From: Planctomycetaceae bacterium
Lineage (GTDB): Bacteria; Planctomycetota; Planctomycetia; Pirellulales; Pirellulaceae
Reading direction: 5' to 3'
Length of the DNA: 11,335 nt
Assembly (NCBI GenBank): GCA_002708345.1
Contig: PANG01000056.1
Location: 3,498-14,832, forward strand
The position numbers were made by a program, and so were the translations under genes. Shown one piece after another: positions 6,282-11,335 of this stretch. The first letter of the stretch is position 1. The number at the start of each line of letters is the position of its first letter. The notes under the pieces are model-generated. The model had not been told where the DNA came from. It searched no databases and was given only the letters and a program-made list of their open reading frames with translations.

Positions 6282-7373
6282 TTAACCCTCCGCCGGGGCC
6301 ACCCCGACCCGGCAATACCCACCTTCGATCGCTGCCTGGAAAGCTGCCTCCAGCTCCGAGAGCGGAAAGACCTGTTCTACCAGTGCCCCGAATTCCTGCT
6401 GGAAGGAACAGGCTGCCAGGAATCGGATCGCGGCGACCAGGTCTGCTGGCTGGTAATTGTGAAGTCCCTCGATTTTCAGGCAACGGCGAACCACGGTTTC
6501 CGGATCCACCGCAATCGGATCGGTGGGAAACACCGTGCCGACCAGGACCAGGGTGCCGCCAATCCTCAGGCAGGACACTCCCTTTTCACAGGCCGCCGGG
6601 GAACCGCTCAGTTCCAGAACCACATCCACCCCATCCTGCTCACTCACCGAGCGGATCGCCCGATCCAGTTCCTCTTGATCTGTCGCCAGCACCGTCCTGG
6701 TCGCCCCAAACTGCTCGGCCCGCGCCAGCCGCTCCCCATCCAGGTCACTCACCAGCACCTCGCGTGCCCCCAACTGCCTGGCCATCGCCACGGCAGTCAG
6801 TCCCAGCATCCCGGCCCCCTGGACCAGCACGGTCGCCCCCGCCCCGATCCCTGCCACACGGCAGGCACCCGCCACGGTAGCTGTTGCACAGTTTGCTGGT
6901 GCAACAACGGCGTCTTCCAGGCCATCAGGAATCCGGACGAGTGTCGTCCCTTTTACGAGCCGGCAGTGGTCAGCCAGCCCGCCACTCAGGGGGGAAGTCG
7001 AATCATGCTGCTGGTGGCCATACTTGTAGAGCGTCGTACATTTTTGAGGCAGGCCATGTTGGCAAAAGAAACACTCTCCACAGTGGGCAGTAATCGACCA
7101 GGTCAGACGATCTCCCAGCTCGATCCTTGCCGAGCTGGCATCCACCAGCGGCTGGTCCCCACCGACGGCAACAAGACGCCCCACCATCTCGTGCCCCAGC
7201 ACACCAGGGCAGGGGACCTCCCGATGGCCCTGGTAGCTGTGAAGATCACTTCCGCAGAGCGTGCAAAGGTCCACGCTCACCAGGGCCTCACCTGGCCCCA
7301 GCTCTGGATCTGGCGCCTGCTGCATCTGCAGGGGCTCTCCGGGGCCATGAAACAGCGCATAGCGGGAACTCAT
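6282..7373 (-). CDS. Zinc-dependent alcohol dehydrogenase of the phosphonate-operon type
   Basis: A medium-chain dehydrogenase/reductase of 363 residues. Catalytic-zinc residues are Cys40 in LCGSD, the His61-Glu62 pair in LGHE, and probably Cys162 in [10 protein letters not shown]. The structural zinc loop is C98-x2-C101-x2-C104-x7-C112. The Rossmann motif GAGMLG is at 186-191. Asp210, at the end of the second strand, suggests NAD+ over NADP+. The LCGSD...GHE layout and the position beside phnW match the family annotated as phosphonate-catabolism-associated alcohol dehydrogenase, which has no proven reaction that I know of. Possible roles are interconversion of phosphonoacetaldehyde and 2-hydroxyethylphosphonate, or removal of another aldehyde from the pathway. 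Its ATG overlaps the phnW TGA (ATGA), and AGGAGGGG sits seven bases upstream inside phnW, so translation is coupled and likely strong. Family assignment is secure; substrate is inferred. Confidence 0.9.
   Translation of the reverse strand: MSSRYALFHGPGEPLQMQQAPDPELGPGEALVSVDLCTLCGSDLHSYQGHREVPCPGVLGHEMVGRLVAVGGDQPLVDASSARIELGDRLTWSITAHCGECFFCQHGLPQKCTTLYKYGHQQHDSTSPLSGGLADHCRLVKGTTLVRIPDGLEDAVVAPANCATATVAGACRVAGIGAGATVLVQGAGMLGLTAVAMARQLGAREVLVSDLDGERLARAEQFGATRTVLATDQEELDRAIRSVSEQDGVDVVLELSGSPAACEKGVSCLRIGGTLVLVGTVFPTDPIAVDPETVVRRCLKIEGLHNYQPADLVAAIRFLAACSFQQEFGALVEQVFPLSELEAAFQAAIEGGYCRVGVAPAEG
6286..6291 (-). promoter_or_regulatory. Ribosome binding site deciding the dus start
   Basis: GGAGGG spans the 3' end of adh, eight bases before the GTG at 6277. 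It supports that start over the ATG at 6241, whose only purine run (GGAG) is two bases away. Confidence 0.4.
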
Positions 7374-8503
7374 GGCACATCCCCTCCTGCCTGCAGCGGG
7401 TCAATCTCCATCTCCCTGAGAACATCCGAGATGCAATCGAGCAACTCATCGATGTCGTCCGGGAAGACATGACCGATCGTACCGATCCGGAAAGTCTGTG
7501 CCTCGGAGACTTTCCCCGGGTAGACAACGAATCGCCGTTGCTTGAGCAAATCGTAAAAGGTTGCAAAGTCAAATCCCGGGCAGGGGTCATAGAAAGCGGT
7601 GATCACCGGTGACTGGAGTTCCCCAGGCAGGAGTGTCCGAAACCCTCTGTGCTCCATTCCTTTCACCAGCCGCTGCTGGTTCTCACAGTACCGCCGGTGG
7701 CGCGCTTCCACCCCCCCCTCGTCTTCCAGTTCTGCAAGCGCCTCGGCGAAGGCACAGACCACGTGGGTGGGAGAGGTATAACGCCACTTCCCCCCTTTGG
7801 ACTCCATTTCCTGCCACTGGTCAAAAAGGTCAAGGCTCAGCGACCGGGCCTGGCCGTGGATCGCCTCGATGCTCTGCTGCCGGGCTATCACGAAGCCAAA
7901 ACCAGGAACCCCCTGGATACACTTGTTGGCCGACGAGACGAGGTAATCGGCCTTGAGCTCCTCCATCGAAAGCGGGACCCCTCCCAGCGAAGACATCGCA
8001 TCGACGATGTAACAGCAGTCATGATCCTTGACCACCTGGCCAATCTCCGCGGCCGGGTTGAGCATTCCGGTAGTGGTCTCGCAGTGGACCATGGCAACGT
8101 GCGTGATCCCTGGACTGTCTGCAAGCACCTGCTGAAGTTCTGCCGTCGTGGGAGGATGCGTCTCACCGGTCTGCAACTGCAGGTGAGGGATCCCGAGTTT
8201 CTCGGCAATCGTGGCCATCCTCTGCCCATAGGCACCGTTGTTGATGACCAGCAATCTTCCATCGGCCGGGAGAACACTGCCGATGGTCGCCTCCACGGCA
8301 AAAGTACCACTCCCCTGCATCAACACACAGGTGTAGCCATCCTCGTTCGTTGCCAGCCGAACCAGCTGGTCACGAACCCTGTCCACCAGCGAGTTATAAT
8401 CCACATCCCAGGTGGAGTAATCTCGCATCATTGCTTCCCGGACTCGCCGCGATGTGGTCAATGGACCGGGCGTCAGCAGCAGGTAAGGAATATCGTTGTC
8501 CAC
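7370..8503 (-). CDS. phnW: PhnW, 2-aminoethylphosphonate:pyruvate transaminase
   Basis: A PLP-dependent class V aminotransferase that moves the amino group of 2-aminoethylphosphonate to pyruvate, giving phosphonoacetaldehyde and L-alanine in the cytoplasm. The 377-residue protein begins [11 protein letters not shown], typical of PhnW. It has the phosphate-cup stretch [11 protein letters not shown] at 62-72, Asp168 in [10 protein letters not shown] (contacts the PLP ring nitrogen), the PLP lysine Lys194 in [16 protein letters not shown], and Arg339 in FRIGTIGHV. As I recall, Salmonella PhnW uses Lys194 and an arginine at 340, so the register is almost identical. The start is GTG at 8503 with GGGGAG six bases upstream. 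It begins 13 bases after the HD-oxygenase stop and ends overlapping adh by 4 bases. PhnX, the usual next enzyme, is not in the window. An alanine-glyoxylate type aminotransferase is the nearest alternative; motifs and context favour PhnW. Confidence 0.95.
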   Translation of the reverse strand: MDNDIPYLLLTPGPLTTSRRVREAMMRDYSTWDVDYNSLVDRVRDQLVRLATNEDGYTCVLMQGSGTFAVEATIGSVLPADGRLLVINNGAYGQRMATIAEKLGIPHLQLQTGETHPPTTAELQQVLADSPGITHVAMVHCETTTGMLNPAAEIGQVVKDHDCCYIVDAMSSLGGVPLSMEELKADYLVSSANKCIQGVPGFGFVIARQQSIEAIHGQARSLSLDLFDQWQEMESKGGKWRYTSPTHVVCAFAEALAELEDEGGVEARHRRYCENQQRLVKGMEHRGFRTLLPGELQSPVITAFYDPCPGFDFATFYDLLKQRRFVVYPGKVSEAQTFRIGTIGHVFPDDIDELLDCISDVLREMEIDPLQAGGDVP

Positions 8504-8516
8504 GTTTCACTCCCCG

Positions 8517-9083
8517 TCATCCATCGTTTTCAGATCGACCATCCGCTACCCGGCTCACATACTGCAGGAAAAATTCCAACGACTCAGTTTCCTCGCCGGG
8601 AACCTTGGCCGCCTCATCCCAGCTCCTCAACAACAGCGAATCCTCGTAAAACGGATCGGCCCGGTAATTGCTGGCCTGTTGTTCATCCAGCGGCCCTCCT
8701 TGCAGCTGGAGACTCAGAAGCGACGCGGGAGAAAGTTGATCCAGGTAGGCCGAATCGACCGCACAGCGATAACGCTTGGCCATCACGTGCAGCAAGACCG
8801 GCTGGCTGACCGACGGGGGAAAGCAGCCAGCCAGCCACTCCGCCCCCCGGCGTTCATGCTCGTCATCCACTCCCTCCTTGGCAATATCCTCACCGAGGTC
8901 GTGAAGCAGGTGCCCAATATCATGCAGCAATGCCGCTGCGACCAGCGGATCCGGAGCTCCCGCCTGCCTGCCCAGCTTAGCCGCCTGCAGGGCATGCTCG
9001 GTCTGCGTCACCGGCTCCCCGGCATACATCGAGCTTCCGGACTGTTCAAACAACAGGCGAATTTCATCGACAATGGCAACCAC
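8517..9083 (-). CDS. PhnZ-type HD-domain diiron oxygenase for phosphonate C-P cleavage
   Basis: An HD-fold protein of 188 residues. PhnZ uses a mixed-valent diiron centre and O2 to convert 1-hydroxy-2-aminoethylphosphonate to glycine and phosphate. All expected metal ligands are visible: His30, His54 and Asp55 (HDIGH), His76 (DDEHE), His99 and Asp156. These match PhnZ ligands recalled as H34, H58, D59, H80, H104 and D161 with a constant 4-5 residue offset. The PhnZ residues Tyr24 and Glu27 correspond to Tyr20 and Glu23 (YAGE), and substrate-contacting His62, Lys108, Ser126 and Arg158 to His58, Lys103, Ser121 and Arg153. This makes an oxygenase far likelier than a phosphohydrolase. The start is GTG at 9083 with AGGAG seven bases upstream. 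It leads the phnW-adh-dus run. The hydroxylase PhnY is absent here, so the exact substrate may differ (as in TmpB). I therefore leave the symbol empty; phnZ is the best candidate. Confidence 0.88.
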   Translation of the reverse strand: MVAIVDEIRLLFEQSGSSMYAGEPVTQTEHALQAAKLGRQAGAPDPLVAAALLHDIGHLLHDLGEDIAKEGVDDEHERRGAEWLAGCFPPSVSQPVLLHVMAKRYRCAVDSAYLDQLSPASLLSLQLQGGPLDEQQASNYRADPFYEDSLLLRSWDEAAKVPGEETESLEFFLQYVSRVADGRSENDG

Positions 9084-9203
9084 ACTCAGTCTCCTGGCAG
9101 ATTCCGTCGATCCCTGCCGACATCTCCATCCAGCGATGATTATGCCGGATCAGCGACCGAAAGGCGACCGGACACCTGCAGCTCCCTTGCACGCTGAAAC
9201 CCG

Positions 9204-9644
9204 TTAACGCGGGTCATGCCGGGATGTCCACTCCCTGTCAGCATCTGCTGCCGACAGCAGGGGACGGGCGCCGGTGGGGGGCTGAAGCAGGCGAGGTGGC
9301 GTCAGATTGCCGACAACTCCTGAGCCCACCGGTTGCTCGAAGGTTGCTGGCACGACGGCATTTTCCGATGCCGGCTGCCCCTGGTGTGGCAACCACTTCA
9401 GGGATGTTGCCCCCTGAAGGCGTTCCGTGCTCTCATGCTCCACCGGCCCGGACGTGGCCGGGGTGAGATCGGGGTAATACTTGGCATCCCCGTTGTGCTC
9501 CCAGCTGCCTGGCGGAGGAACACGTGTCACGCCCGGAATGGAAAACAGCGGGTAACTGCTACCAGCTCCCTGGCATCCTGCCAGCAGGCCCAGCGGGGCC
9601 AGCACAAGCACGATTCGAGCCAGGCGAGCAACAAGTATCGACAT
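9204..9644 (-). CDS. Small proline-rich lipoprotein of unknown function
   Basis: From the ATG at 9644 the product has 146 residues. A type II signal peptide is clear: Arg7 and Arg10, a hydrophobic core, and lipobox LLAGC with Cys24. The mature part (about 123 residues) is hydrophilic and rich in Pro, Gly and Ser, with PGVTRVPPPGSW near the lipid anchor and no cysteine pair, repeat or catalytic motif that I recognise. It is probably an exported membrane-anchored protein. The GTG at 9686 in the same frame would add 14 residues before the signal peptide. The ATG is preferred because GGAAGGA lies eight bases upstream (9653-9659) and the signal peptide then begins at residue 1. It lies 120 bp upstream of the HD oxygenase on the same strand and is divergent from queG. 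Whether it belongs to the phosphonate unit cannot be decided. Confidence 0.75.
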   Translation of the reverse strand: MSILVARLARIVLVLAPLGLLAGCQGAGSSYPLFSIPGVTRVPPPGSWEHNGDAKYYPDLTPATSGPVEHESTERLQGATSLKWLPHQGQPASENAVVPATFEQPVGSGVVGNLTPPRLLQPPTGARPLLSAADADREWTSRHDPR

Positions 9645-9800
9645 GACGGATTTCCTTCCCAGCGGGGCGTCTGGACACTGGTCCACAGGCCGGTAGATTA
9701 GCGTTCCTGCCCGTTTCCACCAATATCATTTCGCATGCATCCGGGGCAGCTTTTTTCCGCTACGATAAAATACTTCTTGCCTGTACGGTTCCCATCGCCC

Positions 9801-10976
9801 ATGCCAGAGCCTGACCCGAAACTGACGAGTGACCTGAAGAAACGGGCCCAACAGCTCGGTTTCCAATTGGCCGGCGTAACCGATGCAGTCAGCCCGCTTC
9901 ACCTGGGTGAATTCAAGCACTGGCTCTCATCTGGCTTCGCAGGCGAGATGCACTACCTGGGAAACCGCAGTGAAGCCTACGAGCATCCAGCAAGCGTCCT
10001 GGATGGAGTCCGCAGCATCCTGATGCTGGGAATGACCTACCCCGGTGGCGGGCCTGCCACGCCGGCAACTCCCGGCACCGGCCTGGTGGCACGCTATGCG
10101 CGTGGCAGCGAGGATTACCATGACCTTATTCACCGCCGCCTAGGGCAGCTCCGCGAGAGCCTGCTGGAATTGGTTCCGGGTGCACTTGCCCGCGGCGTGG
10201 TAGACACTGCCCCCCTGCTGGAGCGTGATTTCGCCCAGCTGGCCGGGCTTGGCTGGATCGCCAAGAACACGATGTTGATCCATCGCGAGCTGGGAAGCTG
10301 GTTTTTCCTTGCGGCCCTGCTTACCGACCAGCCCCTGGTCGCCGACAACCCTTTCACAGCGGACCATTGTGGAAGCTGTCGTGCCTGCCTCGACGCTTGC
10401 CCCACCGACGCCTTCCCCCAGCCCTACGTGCTCGACGCCAGTCGTTGCATCAGCTACCTGACGATCGAGCTTCGCAGCCCGGTACCCCGCTCCCTGCGGA
10501 GCCCCAGTGGCGACTGGGTTTTTGGTTGCGACATCTGCCAGGAGGTCTGTCCCTGGAATTCCCCCGGGGAGATCCCCTCGGAGGATGCCTTCCAGCCCCA
10601 GTCGGAATTTGCCCCGCTGGACCTGATGAAACTCTTCACCATGGATGACCAGTCGTTCCGAGATCGTTTCCGCAACACACCCATCTGGCGGTCGCGCCGG
10701 CGCGGGATGCTGCGCAATGCTGCCATCGTGCTCGGCAACCAGCGACATCTTCCCGCCACCGAGGCCCTGGGCCATGGTTTAAAGGACGAGGAGCCACTGG
10801 TTCGTGGTGCCTGCGCATGGGCACTCGGAGAGCTGGCAAGCCCCCAGGGACTGTTGATTCTCTCGGCGAGCCTGGACGATGAACAGGACCCCACCGTCCG
10901 AGAGGAAATCCAGCTGTCGCTGGCATCTCACGAGGCGACCAGCGAGGATCCTCCACCCGGCGTCACATCCCCTTGA
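9801..10976 (+). CDS. queG: QueG, epoxyqueuosine reductase
   Basis: QueG performs the last step of queuosine synthesis, reducing epoxyqueuosine to queuosine in the anticodon wobble position of tRNA, using cobalamin and two [4Fe-4S] clusters. The 391-residue product has YARGSEDYHD near 99-108 and the catalytic Asp135 in VDTAPLLERDFAQLAGLGWIAKNT. Cluster ligands are C190-x2-C193-x2-C196-x3-C200 and, for the second cluster, C216 with C243-x2-C246-x3-C250 (GCDICQEVCPWN). After about 300, HEAT-like helical repeats follow (LRNAAIVLGN, LVRGACAWALGELASPQG), as in the longer QueG forms that grip tRNA. I chose the ATG at 9801 because family homology begins just after it; the ATG at 9735 adds 22 unlike residues. 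Neither start has a clear ribosome site. A TAAAAT at 9766-9771 could be a -10, with no good -35. The 3' end overlaps the opposite dus gene by 49 bp. Confidence 0.96.
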   Translation: MPEPDPKLTSDLKKRAQQLGFQLAGVTDAVSPLHLGEFKHWLSSGFAGEMHYLGNRSEAYEHPASVLDGVRSILMLGMTYPGGGPATPATPGTGLVARYARGSEDYHDLIHRRLGQLRESLLELVPGALARGVVDTAPLLERDFAQLAGLGWIAKNTMLIHRELGSWFFLAALLTDQPLVADNPFTADHCGSCRACLDACPTDAFPQPYVLDASRCISYLTIELRSPVPRSLRSPSGDWVFGCDICQEVCPWNSPGEIPSEDAFQPQSEFAPLDLMKLFTMDDQSFRDRFRNTPIWRSRRRGMLRNAAIVLGNQRHLPATEALGHGLKDEEPLVRGACAWALGELASPQGLLILSASLDDEQDPTVREEIQLSLASHEATSEDPPPGVTSP

Positions 10977-11335
10977 ACCCGGTGAAGATCCCCGGCAGGA
11001 AAGCAGCCCGGGCCATCCTCGCCGTACCAGGTCTCAAGCAACTGCTGCCAGTCCTCCACCATGCGAACCCGGGTGAAACCGAGTCGCACTTCGTTATGCC
11101 TGGGATGCAATGCCGAGTACTTGATGCCAAACTTCCGCATCACCACGGCCGCTCTCTCGTCACCATAAAGTTCCCTGGCCAGGCCAAAGTGATCGAAGAG
11201 CACATCACGTTGCTCGTGCAGACCGGGAGCAGGTGGCAGGGACTCACCACGCAACAGGGCCCGCAACTGCTGAAAGATCCAGGGGTTCCCGATCGCACCG
11301 CGGGCAATGGCAACTCCATCGACTCCCGTCTGCCG
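10928..11335 (-). CDS. dus: Second tRNA-dihydrouridine synthase, C-terminal part (5' end beyond right edge)
   Basis: The minus strand is open from the right edge to the TGA at 10928-10930, giving the last 135 residues of a Dus enzyme. It opens with GVDGVAIARGAIGNPWIFQQ, the final beta-strand and FMN phosphate-binding loop of the barrel. The C-terminal helical tRNA-binding domain follows, including VVMRKFGIKYSALHP and FTRVRMVEDWQQLLETWY. The catalytic cysteine and most of the flavin site lie outside the window. It is clearly a different gene from the dus at 5192-6277: the shared DGV-IAR---G-PW-F motif is embedded in otherwise dissimilar sequence. Its 3' end runs 49 bp into queG in convergent orientation. 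The tail after the conserved domain (GCFPAGDLHRVQGDVTPGGG) lies mostly in that overlap and may have arisen by read-through into queG. NifR3/DusB-like is my best guess. Confidence 0.9.
   Translation of the reverse strand, partial: RQTGVDGVAIARGAIGNPWIFQQLRALLRGESLPPAPGLHEQRDVLFDHFGLARELYGDERAAVVMRKFGIKYSALHPRHNEVRLGFTRVRMVEDWQQLLETWYGEDGPGCFPAGDLHRVQGDVTPGGGSSLVAS

Noticed and set aside
6459..7472. Long open frame (337 codons) on the plus strand
   Set aside because: It is antisense to the zinc dehydrogenase, whose zinc and Rossmann motifs are intact; the frame is a shadow.
7649..8809. Long open frame (386 codons) on the plus strand
   Set aside because: It is antisense to phnW and the HD oxygenase; the composition is unnatural and no family motif is visible.
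8517..9083. HD protein as a generic HD phosphohydrolase or nucleotidase
   Set aside because: The YxxE motif ahead of the first His, the six-ligand diiron set and the conserved Lys103, Ser121 and Arg153 point to the PhnZ-type oxygenase group instead.
9140..9180. Repeated CGACCG motifs in the lipoprotein-HD gap
   Set aside because: The copies are only 6 bp, closely spaced and in the same orientation in GC-rich DNA; easily chance, with no symmetry.
9084..9203. CATAAT on the minus strand upstream of the HD oxygenase as a promoter -10
   Set aside because: No acceptable -35 lies 16-18 bases upstream. An internal promoter for the phosphonate operon may exist but cannot be supported.
9199..9214. 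ACCCG/CGGGT stem with 6-base loop at the lipoprotein stop codon, possible terminator
   Set aside because: The stem is only 5 bp and is followed by TTTC rather than a U run; too weak to call.
1..11335. CRISPR arrays, insertion sequences, tRNA or rRNA genes, riboswitches
   Set aside because: No regularly spaced repeats, transposase motifs, terminal inverted repeats, tRNA cloverleaf or known riboswitch core was seen on reading through the non-coding gaps, all of which are short.

Overview
The window reads as an ordinary chromosomal stretch of a GC-rich (roughly 57-60% by eye) free-living, respiring Gram-negative-type bacterium. Evidence includes a lipobox lipoprotein, a NuoB subunit of respiratory complex I, Na+-coupled amino-acid transport and a SUF iron-sulfur assembly system. 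The gene combination (SufR-like regulator, SUF genes, an HD-oxygenase/PhnW phosphonate cluster, QueG carrying HEAT repeats) and the protein style suggest a planctomycete. That is an inference from impression, not something the sequence proves. There is no sign of a mobile element, CRISPR array, rRNA or tRNA. Coding density is very high and no gene-free stretch exceeds about 220 bases.

Region 1 (1-3287, all minus strand) is an iron-sulfur block. In transcription order it contains a SufR-like HTH repressor with a C-terminal cysteine cluster (3287-2667), a complete nuoB (2555-1932), sufC (1850-1017) and the first two thirds of sufB (974 to the left edge). A solitary complex I subunit between a putative Fe-S sensor and the SUF ATPase is unusual. 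A perfect 7-bp hairpin lies between nuoB and sufC.

Region 2 (3288-5189) holds a 219-bp divergent intergenic region, with candidate promoters and small repeats for both directions, followed by agcS, a Na+:alanine/glycine symporter, on the plus strand. It ends 2 bp from the stop of the convergent dus gene.

Region 3 (9644-5192, minus strand) is a phosphonate catabolism unit. A small lipoprotein is followed after 120 bp by an HD-domain diiron oxygenase of the PhnZ type, with all metal ligands and substrate residues visible. Then come phnW (2-aminoethylphosphonate:pyruvate transaminase), a zinc alcohol dehydrogenase of the type associated with phosphonate operons, and a tRNA-dihydrouridine synthase. 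From the HD gene to dus the genes are 13 bp apart or overlapping, so they are probably one operon. PhnW would release alanine and a PhnZ reaction would release glycine plus phosphate, and both amino acids are substrates of the AgcS family encoded next door. The usual partners PhnY (alpha-ketoglutarate hydroxylase) and PhnX (phosphonatase) are absent from the window, so the route through this cluster is open.

Region 4 (9801-11335) carries queG (epoxyqueuosine reductase, plus strand). It converges on, and overlaps by 49 bp, the C-terminal part of a second tRNA-dihydrouridine synthase that runs off the right edge. Together with the first dus, three tRNA-modification genes lie in this window.
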